Assembly: GCA_910587865.1 (NCBI GenBank)
Contig: CAJUNX010000005.1
Span: 38,870 to 79,339 of the forward strand
Direction of reading: 5' to 3'
Source: an uncultured Roseburia sp.
GTDB taxonomy: Bacteria; Bacillota; Clostridia; Lachnospirales; Lachnospiraceae
DNA length: 40,470 nucleotides
The notes below the pieces were generated by a model, which saw only the letters and a program-made list of their open reading frames with translations, ran no database searches and was not told the DNA's origin. A program made the position numbers and the translations under genes. Shown in pieces: positions 1 through 8,471 of the stretch. Every line of letters starts with the position of its first letter. Within the stretch, counting starts at the first letter, position 1.

Positions 1-230
1 CGCCGCTTTCCCAAACTCAAGAGCCGCACGCCGGCACGCACACCGATCTCTCCCCGGGATCGGTCCCTGCCTGTCACTATCCCAACGGCGCCGCTTTCCC
101 AAACTCAAGAGCCGCACGCCGGCACGCACACCGATCTCTCCCCTGGATCGGTCCCTGCCTGTCACTATCCCAACGGCGCCGCTTTCCCACTCTCATGCGC
201 CTCACGCCGGTCTCTCTGAAATCAGTCCCT
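1..230. repeat. 88-bp tandem repeat at left edge, about 2.5 copies
   Basis: Copies at 1-88 and 89-176 differ at one base seen (G at 56, T at 144). A third copy starts at 177, matches for about 12 bases, then decays to about 230. Each full unit holds an inverted repeat ACCGAT/ATCGGT. The array lies downstream of the carboxypeptidase stop codon and may continue beyond the window. Short ORFs across it look like products of the repeat and are not called. Confidence 0.9.
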
Positions 231-242
231 GCGAAAACCGGC
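206..242 (-). other. Weak hairpin after the carboxypeptidase gene
   Basis: Inverted repeat GCCGGT (206-211) and ACCGGC (237-242) lies 20-55 bases past the stop codon at 261. There is no clear U-tract, so termination here is only a possibility. Confidence 0.25.
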
Positions 243-260
243 GCGCACGCACGGGCCGCT

Positions 261-1649
261 TTAACGCGCCAGCCCGTATACATATTCCGCGTAAATCAGT
301 CCGCATTCCAGCTGTACCTTCACCAGATCGCGGATCGGAAGCGCCGTATAGGAAAGACGGCTCTCCAGGAATTCCAGATTCTCACATTCCTTATGATACA
401 ATGTTTCCCTGGCATTTTCCAATACTTTTTTTGCTTTTGCCGGGACATCGTCTCTTTTTAACTCTTCCTCGCAGGCTCTACGCAGCAGCACGATGCTGAG
501 ATTCGAATAAAACCGGTCGGACAGCAGATTGTCAAACACCTGGCAGACTGTCGCCGGTTTTGACATGGACGGTTCCGATTTCGCCCAGTTCTGCTTTGCA
601 GTGATCCCGTTTCCCATATTGCTGCGTTCTTTTGCCGCCAGATAGCACTGATTCTCCGGGTGCATATAAGCGGATACCTCGTCAAAAACAGGTTTCCAGA
701 ATGCGAAATCCTCCATGGCCCGCTCGCAGCTTTTTAATACCACCTCCCTGCGGGACCGGTCGGACAGACTTGTATCCGAAACCCGCGGATCCATAAAATA
801 CGGCATCTCGGTCACCAGCGAATGCACGCGTCTGCCGTCCCTCCCGGCATATTCCACACTGCAGGCGCCGCCGTTCATGAGCGTCTCCGCCGGCTGATCC
901 GGCATAAAGGTTTCCATATAGTCATAATTGTCCGACGCGCCCACCATCGTATAGACGGCATCGCTGCGGCTCTCACAGTAAGGCACCTCCGGCTCGCCCA
1001 GATTCAGTCCGATATCATACTTCGCAGGCACTGCCTGAAGCTTTTGATATAAGGCTTCCTCCCCGTCCGTCAGATACCAGTAGCATCCTCCGAACCCGCT
1101 GTTGTGAAGCGCATAAATAAAGTCCGGCTTTACCGTGTCGATCAGCTTCATAAGACACTGCGTCTCAGGCGTCGGGCGGTCAAACCGGTAGTTCTTATAA
1201 TCCATCGGGAAAGACCACTCGACCTGCTGGTCAAATGCCGGGCGGAAAAAATGGTGCTGATAGTTTGTGATCGTAAACGGCCCCTTAAACCAGCCCTCGT
1301 TCATGGCCATTCCGTCCACATCACTGGATTTGACAATATACCAGGTGTAATCCAGCTCCTGCCGGATACGTCCGTCCTCTGCGAGGATCGCGGACAGCGC
1401 GTCCAGCATCATCGTCCCGATCGGCTCATTCGGATGCGGCGTCCCGTACAGCAGCGCCGTCCGGCTGCCGGAACCAATCTTCATACAATAGATCGGCCGT
1501 CCCTGCTTCGATCTTCCGAGTTCTGTCAGCTCCACCGCATCCGGATATTCTGCGGCGAGCGCAAACGACCTCTGGTCCATCTCCTCAACGGTGTGAAACT
1601 CCGTGTATTCCGGAACTCTGCTTAAAATTTCTTCAATATCGATCTTCAT
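261..1649 (-). CDS. M14-family zinc carboxypeptidase, cytoplasmic
   Basis: Predicted zinc metallopeptidase that removes C-terminal residues from peptides. The 462-residue protein shows the M14 zinc site: HPNE (His72, Glu75) and a distant His182 in ALHNSG. The likely catalytic Glu is Glu281 in VTEMPY. It has no signal peptide or membrane segment, so it should act in the cytoplasm. The start at 1649 follows GGAGG at a good distance; the open frame extends to 1889, but that stretch runs into the 3' end of the upstream ATPase gene. It is the last gene after a peptide ABC transporter, 149 bases past the ATPase stop, which suggests it trims imported peptides. Some M14 enzymes cut gamma-D-glutamyl cell-wall peptides, so muropeptide recycling is an alternative. 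Family is firm; substrate is inferred. Confidence 0.88.
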   Translation of the reverse strand: MKIDIEEILSRVPEYTEFHTVEEMDQRSFALAAEYPDAVELTELGRSKQGRPIYCMKIGSGSRTALLYGTPHPNEPIGTMMLDALSAILAEDGRIRQELDYTWYIVKSSDVDGMAMNEGWFKGPFTITNYQHHFFRPAFDQQVEWSFPMDYKNYRFDRPTPETQCLMKLIDTVKPDFIYALHNSGFGGCYWYLTDGEEALYQKLQAVPAKYDIGLNLGEPEVPYCESRSDAVYTMVGASDNYDYMETFMPDQPAETLMNGGACSVEYAGRDGRRVHSLVTEMPYFMDPRVSDTSLSDRSRREVVLKSCERAMEDFAFWKPVFDEVSAYMHPENQCYLAAKERSNMGNGITAKQNWAKSEPSMSKPATVCQVFDNLLSDRFYSNLSIVLLRRACEEELKRDDVPAKAKKVLENARETLYHKECENLEFLESRLSYTALPIRDLVKVQLECGLIYAEYVYGLAR

Positions 1650-1672
1650 CCTTCCCTCCATGCCAGAGCATT

Positions 1673-1700
1673 GCTGCGGGGCCCGCCGGGCTGCCGCAGC
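1673..1700 (-). other. GC-rich hairpin between ATPase and carboxypeptidase genes
   Basis: Stem GCTGCGG (1673-1679) pairs with CCGCAGC (1694-1700), with an inner GCCC/GGGC stem around a GCC loop. It sits in the 149-base spacer before the carboxypeptidase gene. No U-tract follows, so an RNA-stabilising or attenuating role is more likely than strong termination. Confidence 0.55.
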
Positions 1701-1798
1701 ATCCGGCAGTTCTGCAATATCAATCGTTTTCTCATGTTCTGCCGCGGTCTCCCGCTCTGATCTGCGGGGCGCAGACAGCATCTTTGCACCGGCGGACC

Positions 1799-2800
1799 TT
1801 ATACCAGGTGGCAGGCCACCAGCCGTCCGTCCGGCAGAATCCGCTCTTCTGGATATTCTTTTGTGCATTTGTCGCATGCCTGGCTGCATCTTCCCGCAAA
1901 ATAGCAGCCGGGACCCGGTTCGATCGGCGAGGGCGCCTCCCCCGTGATCTTTATTTTCTTCACATCCTTATCCAGGTCAATCGTGGCGCAGTTTGACACC
2001 AGCGCCCTGGTATACGGGTGCTTCGGATCGTGTATGATGGTGTCCGTGTCTCCCATTTCCACAATCCTGCCCAGATACATGACCGCCGTCCGGTCCGCCA
2101 CGTAGCGGATGACCGCGATATCATGGCTGATAAACAAAATACAGGTGTCGTATTTTTTCGTCAGGCCGGTCAGCATATTTATAATATCCGCCCGGACCGA
2201 TACATCCAGCATGGAAACCGGCTCGTCCACCACCAAAAACAACGGATTTACCATCATACTGCGCAGAATCGAGATCCGCTGCAGCTGCCCGCCGGAAAGC
2301 TCATGCGGATACCGGTCCATAAAATCTTTTGCCGGGTGCAGGCCGCCGTCCTCCAGCACCGATAAAACCAGCTCCCGGCGCTTTGTCTCGTCCGCTCCGA
2401 TCCCGTGAATCTCAAGGGGCCGCATCATCAGCCGCTCGATCGTCTCGGTCGGCAGAAACGTGTCAAACGGATTCTGAAATACCATCTGCACCATCCGGTG
2501 GAATTCCCCCGGGTTTCTGCTCCGGATGTCTCCCGCGGAAACGCCCTGAAAGAGAACCTCTCCTCCGGTCGGCTCCTCGAGATTCACCAGCACCTTTCCC
2601 ATCGTAGATTTGCCGCAGCCGGATTCCCCGATGATTCCTAAGATCTCTCCTTTTTTCACCTGAAAGCTGACTCCCCCTACCGCTTCCACGTATTTTTTCT
2701 TCCGGAACAGGCCGCCCTGCCCTCTTGCCTTATAAAATTTTTTCAGATCCTTTACCTCGACCATGACCTCGTCGTTTCGGACCGCTTCTGTCTTATCCAT
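1799..2800 (-). CDS. Peptide ABC transporter ATPase, OppF/DppF type
   Basis: Second ATPase subunit of the dipeptide/oligopeptide importer; it hydrolyses ATP at the inner face of the membrane. The 333-residue protein has Walker A GESGCGKST, signature LSGGQLQR, Walker B FLVVDEP, an H-loop in FISHDIAV, and the oligopeptide-type C-terminal Cys cluster (PGCYFAGRCSQACDKC). The start at 2800 follows GGAGGAAG and overlaps the stop of the partner ATPase by 8 bases, a sign of translational coupling. The frame remains open to 2911, but that part lies inside the upstream gene. Peptide rather than nickel is preferred because of the family-5 binding protein and the carboxypeptidase next to it. Confidence 0.93.
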   Translation of the reverse strand: MDKTEAVRNDEVMVEVKDLKKFYKARGQGGLFRKKKYVEAVGGVSFQVKKGEILGIIGESGCGKSTMGKVLVNLEEPTGGEVLFQGVSAGDIRSRNPGEFHRMVQMVFQNPFDTFLPTETIERLMMRPLEIHGIGADETKRRELVLSVLEDGGLHPAKDFMDRYPHELSGGQLQRISILRSMMVNPLFLVVDEPVSMLDVSVRADIINMLTGLTKKYDTCILFISHDIAVIRYVADRTAVMYLGRIVEMGDTDTIIHDPKHPYTRALVSNCATIDLDKDVKKIKITGEAPSPIEPGPGCYFAGRCSQACDKCTKEYPEERILPDGRLVACHLV

Positions 2801-3764
2801 TACTACTTCCTCCGCATTTATGGCAGGCTGCCCTGTGTATCCCGCCCAGTATATGATCCGCCGGCCGCACTGTGCGGCACTGTTCGTCTGCATACGGACA
2901 CCTGGGTGCAAAGATGCAGCCGGGATGTTCCCGCGACATATCCGGCAGAATCCCCGGTATGGATTTCAGATCCTTCTTTTCCCCGTACAGAGAGGGGAAG
3001 GACTGAATCAGTCCCTGCGTATAGGGGTGCTTCGGGTTTTTTAAGATATCCTCCACGGTTCCGAATTCCATGAGTCTTCCGGCATAGAGAACCATGATTT
3101 TTCTGCAGGATACGGCCACCACGGAGAGATCGTGCGTGATCATCAGACGCGTCGTATCCATGCTCTTTTCCATTTCCATGAGCTCCTCTAAAATCTGTCC
3201 CTGCGTCACCACGTCAAGCGCCGTCGTGGCCTCGTCCATGATCAGAAGCGCCGGCTCAAACATGATGCTGAGCGCAATATTCAGCCTCTGCTGCATGCCG
3301 CCCGAGAGCTCAAAGGGATACATATGATAAATCTTCGGATTTAAATTAACCTTTTCGAACAGCCCGCAGATCAGCTCCTGCATCTCTTTTTTTCCTGCCT
3401 TCGGCACATGCGCCCGGTACACATCCTCAAACTGGGTGCCGATGGTGTGGATCTGGCTTAAGCTGTTCATGGATTTCTGAAATACCACGGCGATCTCTTT
3501 CCAGCGCAGCTTCTTCAGGCGGTTTTCACTGCAGGTTAAAAGATCATCCTCGTCAAACAGGATTTTTCCCGATACCTCCGCCGTCTTTTCCGGGAGCAGA
3601 CGGAGCAGGGCGTTGATCAGCGTGGATTTTCCCGAGCCTGATTCCCCGATAATGCCAAGACTTTCTCCCGCCTCTATGGAAAAGGACACATGATCGACCG
3701 CTTTTACCTGTTTTTGTTTTCCATGATAGGTGACGCTTACGTCTTCCACGGATAGTTTTTTCAT
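2793..3764 (-). CDS. Peptide ABC transporter ATPase, OppD/DppD type
   Basis: First ATPase subunit of the peptide importer. The 323-residue protein has Walker A GESGSGKST, signature LSGGMQQR, Walker B LLIMDEATTALD, an H-loop in MITHDLSV, and a C-terminal Cys cluster (PGCIFAPRCPYADEQC) typical of the oligopeptide branch. The start at 3764 is set by TAGGAGG seven bases upstream. An open frame runs on to 4163, but that stretch is antiframe to the real permease gene and reads as low-complexity charged sequence. It lies 8 bases after the permease stop and overlaps the next ATPase gene by 8 bases. Confidence 0.93.
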   Translation of the reverse strand: MKKLSVEDVSVTYHGKQKQVKAVDHVSFSIEAGESLGIIGESGSGKSTLINALLRLLPEKTAEVSGKILFDEDDLLTCSENRLKKLRWKEIAVVFQKSMNSLSQIHTIGTQFEDVYRAHVPKAGKKEMQELICGLFEKVNLNPKIYHMYPFELSGGMQQRLNIALSIMFEPALLIMDEATTALDVVTQGQILEELMEMEKSMDTTRLMITHDLSVVAVSCRKIMVLYAGRLMEFGTVEDILKNPKHPYTQGLIQSFPSLYGEKKDLKSIPGILPDMSREHPGCIFAPRCPYADEQCRTVRPADHILGGIHRAACHKCGGSSNG

Positions 3765-3772
3765 ATGTCCTC

Positions 3773-4624
3773 CTATTTCCTTCCCTGCATCTTCGGATTC
3801 ATGGCATAGTTGAGCCCGTCGCCGATCATATAAAAGACGATCACGACCAAAATGATGGCAAGACCGGCAAACAGCGAGATCCACCAGCCGTTGACCAGAT
3901 AGGATTTCCCGCCCATGATCATCTGCCCCCAGCTGACCTGATTCGGATCGCCGAGTCCCAGAAAGCTTAAGCCTGCTTCTGTCAGAATCGCCTGCGCCAC
4001 GTTCATCGTAGTGTTCGCGATGATCGGATAGATCCCGTTCGGCACAATATAATGAAAGAGAATCCTTGCCCCAGACTCCCCGATCGTCTGCGCGCTCTTT
4101 ACATAGGTTCTCTCCTTTAAGGACATGACCTGTGTCCGCATCATCCTTGCGTTGCTCGGCCATGAGGTCAGCGCAATGATGACCATCACATTGAACATGC
4201 TGCTGCCAAACATGGCAACCACAATCAGGATCAGGAAAAAGGACGGAATCATCAGAAAAATGTTGGTGATCTCCGTCAGAATCTTATCCGCAATCCCTCC
4301 GAAATAGCCGGCCGCCGCCCCTAAGAGCACGCCGATGAGTCCGGACAGCGCCGCTGCCACAATCCCCACTTTTAATGATGTCCTTCCGCCATACAGGATC
4401 ATGCTCCAGACATCCTCTCCCATATAGGTTGTGCCCAGAAGATGCCCCGCGGACAGAGGCGGAACCAGCAGCTCGTCGCTCAGATAATACGGGCTGTATC
4501 CTGCCAGAAGCGGCGCCATAACAGCCAAAAGCAGGATCACACAGAAGCAGACGATTCCCCAGAACAGCTTCGGGCTGATCTTCATATATTCCACAAATGT
4601 GGTAAAGAAGTTCTTTTTCTTCAT
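3773..4624 (-). CDS. Peptide ABC transporter permease, OppC/DppC type
   Basis: Inner-membrane channel subunit of the peptide importer, 283 residues. It begins with a short cytoplasmic tail, then a membrane segment (about residues 20-42), a periplasm-side loop containing the family pattern HLLGTTYMGEDV, and several further segments. Near residue 215 is EAGLSFLGLG, a conserved sequence of OppC/DppC permeases. The gene starts 9 bases after the stop of the partner permease at 4634. Substrate cannot be told from this subunit alone. Confidence 0.93.
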   Translation of the reverse strand: MKKKNFFTTFVEYMKISPKLFWGIVCFCVILLLAVMAPLLAGYSPYYLSDELLVPPLSAGHLLGTTYMGEDVWSMILYGGRTSLKVGIVAAALSGLIGVLLGAAAGYFGGIADKILTEITNIFLMIPSFFLILIVVAMFGSSMFNVMVIIALTSWPSNARMMRTQVMSLKERTYVKSAQTIGESGARILFHYIVPNGIYPIIANTTMNVAQAILTEAGLSFLGLGDPNQVSWGQMIMGGKSYLVNGWWISLFAGLAIILVVIVFYMIGDGLNYAMNPKMQGRK

Positions 4625-4633
4625 CCTGCCCTC

Positions 4634-5599
4634 CTATTCGTAGCGAATCCTGGGATCGAGCTTTGCGCAGACCAGATCGATCAGTATCATAAAAAACGCA
4701 ACCGACACGGCAATGATCAGGTATACTCCCATCAGGACATTATAGTCACGGTTACTGATCGCCGTATACATCATGATCCCGATGCCCGGCCAGGAAAATA
4801 CGGTCTCCACCAGCGTGGAACCGGCCACCACGTAGGCCAGGTTAATGCCGAATACCGTGACCACCGGGAGGATCGCATTTTTCAGCACATATTTTCGGAA
4901 AATCTTTCCCTCGCTCATGCCCGTGATCCGGAATGTCGTGATATAGTCATCCGAGAGCACCTGCGTGACGGACGATCTGGTAATCCGGAAATAGGAGGGG
5001 ATCTGGATCAGCGTCAGGGTGGTCACCGGGAGAACCATGTGTTTTCCCACATCCAGCCACCTCGCAAGTCCCTCCTGGGTCATCCGCATATTGTACATGC
5101 CCTGGGTCGGAAGCCAGCCCAGCCGGGACGCAAACACCAGCGTGAGCATCATACCCAGCCAGAAAGACGGCATGGAATTACAAATATAAGCTCCTGTTGA
5201 AAACACCCGGTCGCTGATCCCGCCGGCTTTTTGTCCCGCGATCAGCCCCAGTATGGTCCCCAGCGCAAAGGCGAGCAGCGCGCTGGTTCCCGACAGCAGC
5301 AGGGATGCGCCGAACCGTTCGCCGATCAGGGAGCGCACCGTCGAATTGTAATAATAGGATTCTCCCAGATCTCCCTGCAGCAGTCTTGCAAAATAGGTAA
5401 AAAACTGTACGGGAAGCGGCTGATCAAGACCGTATTTTGCTGTGATCGCCGCTTTAAATTCTTCACTTGGATTGTCAAAACCGGCCATAATGGTAACCGG
5501 GTCGCCCGGCGCCATCCGCACGATCACAAAATTTAATGCAATCACGACCAGTACGATGACGCACGCCGTGCCAATCCGTTTCAGAAAATATTTTGCCAC
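4634..5599 (-). CDS. Peptide ABC transporter permease, OppB/DppB type
   Basis: Inner-membrane channel subunit, 321 residues, close to the usual length. The N-terminal segment MAKYFLKRIGTACVIVLV is followed by RMAPGDPV, both characteristic of DppB-type proteins. The C-terminal part holds STLVETVFSWPGIG, the conserved region near the ATPase contact. It lies 71 bases after the binding-protein gene, with a hairpin in the gap. Confidence 0.94.
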   Translation of the reverse strand: MAKYFLKRIGTACVIVLVVIALNFVIVRMAPGDPVTIMAGFDNPSEEFKAAITAKYGLDQPLPVQFFTYFARLLQGDLGESYYYNSTVRSLIGERFGASLLLSGTSALLAFALGTILGLIAGQKAGGISDRVFSTGAYICNSMPSFWLGMMLTLVFASRLGWLPTQGMYNMRMTQEGLARWLDVGKHMVLPVTTLTLIQIPSYFRITRSSVTQVLSDDYITTFRITGMSEGKIFRKYVLKNAILPVVTVFGINLAYVVAGSTLVETVFSWPGIGIMMYTAISNRDYNVLMGVYLIIAVSVAFFMILIDLVCAKLDPRIRYE

Positions 5600-5626
5600 T
5601 TTTTTTCCCTCTCAAAACGGCGTTGC

Positions 5627-5655
5627 CGCTTCCGCGGATGAATCCCCGTGAAGCG
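5627..5655 (-). other. Hairpin between peptide-binding protein and permease genes
   Basis: CGCTTC (5627-5632) and GAAGCG (5650-5655) form a stem with a few inner pairs. It sits just after the binding-protein stop, the same position as the stronger terminators after the two sugar-binding protein genes. There is no clear U-tract. Confidence 0.4.
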
Positions 5656-5670
5656 ACAGCCCTGTTATTG

Positions 5671-7305
5671 TCAGTCCAGATTTAAACTAACCCTTCCAAA
5701 ATTTCCCGGCGCCAGCTCATCTACACTTGTATCAATGTACGGCAGTCCGGTGATGTTCGACGGGCAGGCATAATATCCCGCATATTCCACCAATGGCACC
5801 AGCGGGAGATCTTCGGAGAGAATCTGCTGTATCTGTTTGTACATCGCGCCGCGCTCTTCCTGATCCGACGTCACACGCGCCTGCGCGAGCAGATCGTCCA
5901 CCTCCGCGTTCGAATAGAACGACACGTTCAGACCGCCTCCCGTGCCGATGCGGTTTGTCATATTGTCCGGATCCGGCCCCTGCATTCCCGCAAGGATGCA
6001 CAGATCATAGTTTCCGCTGAAGACCTTCTCGACCCATGCGCCTTCCTCAAGCTCCTCGATCGTCACGTCAATGCCCACGGCATCCAGCTGTGATTTGATG
6101 ACCTTGCCGCAGTCCGCATACGTGCCGCCGCTGAAGACCTCCAGTGTCAGGTGCATATAATATCCGTCCGCATCCTTCGTATATCCGGCATCCTCCAGCA
6201 GCTGAACCGCCATCGCGGTATCCTTTGAGCCGATATCCGCCTGATCATTGTAGGCCCAGTCGAGAAACGGCGGATAAAACCCGTACGCCGGAGCCTGCAG
6301 ACCGTTGGTTCCTTTAGCGGAAATCTCCTGCCGGTCAATCGCCTTTGCAATCGCCTGGCGCACTGCCAGATCCTTCGTATAGGTGCCGTTCATATTAAAG
6401 CACATCTGATACCGGCGGGCCGCTGACAGGCATCCGATTTTGTAGGCGGAGTCCGCCTCCAGCGTCGATACATTAGCTGCCGGCACATCGGTAATATAAT
6501 CGATCTCTCCGTTTAAAAATGCCTGATAGGTAGTATCTGCGTCTGTACTGACCACATAAATGACCTTGTCAAGAATCGGCTGTCCCCCGAAATAATCCCA
6601 GTTTCTCTCCAGTGTGATGGAAACGCCGCTCTTGGATTCCACATACTTAAACGGGCCTGTTCCGATCGGATTTGTCGTCGCCGCCTCGCAGGTGGTCCAG
6701 TCCTCCACCCCCTCATACAGGTGCTTCGGCAGAATGCTGTTGCTGTACCATGCCAGACTCGCCAGAAACGGAGCGCTGGCTTCCTTTAATGTAATGACGA
6801 TCGTATTCTCGTCCGGGCATTCCATGGAGCTGACAATCGAGAGATCTTTCGCCAGATAGCCCTCATTTTCGATGATCATCTCGTAGGTAAACTTTACGTC
6901 CTCCGAGGTAAATGCTTCCCCGTCATGCCATTTTACCCCGGGCCGCAGATGAAAGGTATAGGTCAGCCCATCCTCCGAGATCTCCCAGCTCTCCGCCAGA
7001 TCCGGTATAATCTCTTCGTTATTGTTCAGCGCAAGCAGGCCGCTGTAGAGATTGTCCGCCACCGTGCCCGCGTTATCGTCCGTAACGGCGTCCGGGTTGA
7101 AGCTGGTCGGATCCCCGTTGATGCTGACGATCAGAACCTGCTCTTCCCCGCCAGCGCTATCACCACTGGCATTGCCAGCCTCCTGCCCCGGCTGCGCACC
7201 GCCGTCTGCCGTATCTGCGTTTCCGCTCCCGCCGTCTCCTCCGCAGGCTGCAAGGCTTACCGCCATAACCGCCGCAAACAGGATACTGAATACTTTCCTT
7301 TTCAT
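5671..7305 (-). CDS. Peptide ABC transporter solute-binding lipoprotein, family 5
   Basis: Extracellular lipoprotein that captures peptides and delivers them to the permeases. The 544-residue protein starts with a lipoprotein signal ending in SLAAC (Cys21), followed by a Gly/Asp/Gln-rich linker and the family-5 fold. Typical sequences include LAESWEISEDGLTYTFHLR and GVKWHDGEAFTSEDV (about residues 100-140). The start at 7305 follows GGAGGAG; the frame is open to 7407, but the promoter lies at 7406-7434, so an upstream start is ruled out. It is the first gene of the peptide operon. Family-5 proteins can also bind nickel or sugars; the neighbouring carboxypeptidase favours peptides. Confidence 0.94.
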   Translation of the reverse strand: MKRKVFSILFAAVMAVSLAACGGDGGSGNADTADGGAQPGQEAGNASGDSAGGEEQVLIVSINGDPTSFNPDAVTDDNAGTVADNLYSGLLALNNNEEIIPDLAESWEISEDGLTYTFHLRPGVKWHDGEAFTSEDVKFTYEMIIENEGYLAKDLSIVSSMECPDENTIVITLKEASAPFLASLAWYSNSILPKHLYEGVEDWTTCEAATTNPIGTGPFKYVESKSGVSITLERNWDYFGGQPILDKVIYVVSTDADTTYQAFLNGEIDYITDVPAANVSTLEADSAYKIGCLSAARRYQMCFNMNGTYTKDLAVRQAIAKAIDRQEISAKGTNGLQAPAYGFYPPFLDWAYNDQADIGSKDTAMAVQLLEDAGYTKDADGYYMHLTLEVFSGGTYADCGKVIKSQLDAVGIDVTIEELEEGAWVEKVFSGNYDLCILAGMQGPDPDNMTNRIGTGGGLNVSFYSNAEVDDLLAQARVTSDQEERGAMYKQIQQILSEDLPLVPLVEYAGYYACPSNITGLPYIDTSVDELAPGNFGRVSLNLD

Positions 7306-7351
7306 TCCGCTCCTCCTCTTCTTTTGCTTCCCTGTCTCTTTATACAACAAA

Positions 7352-7391
7352 ATGCCAGCATACACACAAAAATATGCCAGCATGCTTGCAT
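7352..7391. promoter_or_regulatory. Cluster of three ATGCNNGCAT palindromes
   Basis: ATGCCAGCAT occurs at 7352-7361 and 7374-7383, exactly 22 bp apart, and ATGCTTGCAT at 7382-7391. All lie just downstream of the predicted transcription start of the peptide operon. The spacing of two helical turns and the shared palindrome suggest an operator for a repressor. The regulator is unknown. Confidence 0.55.
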
Positions 7392-7405
7392 TTTGCTGTT
7401 TCATC

Positions 7406-7434
7406 ATTTTATCACTTTATCAGAGAGAAGTCAA
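7406..7434 (-). promoter_or_regulatory. Promoter of the peptide transport operon
   Basis: On the minus strand, TTGACT (7429-7434) and TAAAAT (7406-7411) are separated by 17 bases. Transcription should start near 7399, giving a leader of about 95 bases that holds the palindrome cluster. Confidence 0.7.
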
Positions 7435-7475
7435 GGAGCATCGTCCGTTTCCGGTTTTGAACATACGGTTAGCAA

Positions 7476-7493
7476 CAGTACTTTACGGTACTG
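7476..7493 (-). other. Small hairpin after the Rpn-type gene
   Basis: CAGTAC/GTACTG with a 6-base loop lies 7 bases beyond the Rpn gene stop. It is short and has no U-run, so it may be at best a weak terminator. Confidence 0.3.
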
Positions 7494-7499
7494 GAAAAT

Positions 7500-8471
7500 T
7501 TACAAACTCCTTTCCACCATTCCGTATTCTTCTTCTGAATATCCATAAATGAGAATCTGTTCCTTCGTGGCCCCGGCTCTGATCATCCGTTCAATCGCAT
7601 TCATGCGCTCTTCTTTTCTTCCTTCTTTTCTTCCCTGCTCCCTGCCAACAGTCATTCCCTTTTCAAGACCATACTCTATGATATTCTCAGATAAATTACA
7701 CATGATCTGCAGCCTCTCTTCCAGTTTAGTCGTCATAATCATTCCATAATTCTCAGTCAGCACCTGTTTTTTATTATCCAGATCCATCTTTGCGAACAGT
7801 GTCTCAAGCATGGAAGTCAATACATTCCGGGATGTAGTCAGTTCCCCACTGCTTCTGATATTGACAATAATTGCCCTCACCAGATCCAGATCATAGGAAC
7901 GTGCACTGTTTCCAAAAACCTCCTTCTTCTCAAATCCGATCTCCTCAATCGAATCACCGTCTGTCCGGCTGTCCATACAGATCCAGATGCTCCGCACCCT
8001 CTTTAAGCTGTCATAGTCGCTGTGGAAAAATTCTGTCTGCTTCTGTGCCGAAATCATCCGCGCAAGATAAAATGTGATCCGGTTTTCCAGATGATAGCCC
8101 AGTTTCCCGGGATCCGATGACTTCTGTGCCTCAATATTGAGCAGAAACTTCATCTCTTCCTTTTTATGATATGCGGAAAAACGGATATCATAAATCACAC
8201 TGCCCTCTCCCGGAACACTGTCTTCCGTATTCGTTCCCCTGATTCGCCCCAGATTTGACAATCCCGGATCTTCCGGCTTTGATTCCACTTCAATATCATC
8301 GCCAATGCTCTCCATGATCTCTTCGACTGGCAGTTCTGCAAACTCCCTGACCGCATATTTCAGAACCCGCGCAAGAATCTGCTTATCGGACAACAGATAT
8401 TTTACATTTGTATCGTAGGCACTGGCATCATTTGTAATCTCAAGTGCCTGTGCAAGATTCGTTTTCGGCAT
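7500..8471 (-). CDS. Rpn/PDDEXK-family nuclease (transposase-like)
   Basis: A 323-residue member of the recombination-promoting nuclease (Rpn)/PD-(D/E)XK transposase-like family, which is abundant in gut Clostridia. The putative active site is Asp95 in VIYDIRF and Glu114-x-Gln116 in LLNIEAQKS, the family's D...ExQ pattern. A charged C-terminal helix with repeated Gly-Arg-Lys-Glu (about residues 283-300) is also typical. Characterised Rpn proteins are DNA endonucleases, and a role in recombination or phage defence has been proposed for the family; the function of this copy is not known. The start at 8471 has GGAG close upstream. No terminal inverted repeats were seen, so it is not called a mobile element. 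It has its own consensus promoter. Confidence 0.82.
   Translation of the reverse strand: MPKTNLAQALEITNDASAYDTNVKYLLSDKQILARVLKYAVREFAELPVEEIMESIGDDIEVESKPEDPGLSNLGRIRGTNTEDSVPGEGSVIYDIRFSAYHKKEEMKFLLNIEAQKSSDPGKLGYHLENRITFYLARMISAQKQTEFFHSDYDSLKRVRSIWICMDSRTDGDSIEEIGFEKKEVFGNSARSYDLDLVRAIIVNIRSSGELTTSRNVLTSMLETLFAKMDLDNKKQVLTENYGMIMTTKLEERLQIMCNLSENIIEYGLEKGMTVGREQGRKEGRKEERMNAIERMIRAGATKEQILIYGYSEEEYGMVERSL

Noticed and set aside
1..230. CRISPR array
   Set aside because: The 88-bp units are contiguous and almost wholly identical, with no unique spacers and no cas genes nearby.
77..283. 68-codon minus-strand ORF
   Set aside because: It is made of the 88-bp repeat and overlaps the end of the carboxypeptidase gene; no ribosome site.
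3765..4163. N-terminal extension of the OppD-type ATPase
   Set aside because: It reads another frame of the permease gene; the real start has a strong Shine-Dalgarno at 3764 and the family N-terminus begins there.
7500..8471. Complete insertion sequence around the Rpn-type gene
   Set aside because: No terminal inverted repeats or target duplications were seen at the gene edges.
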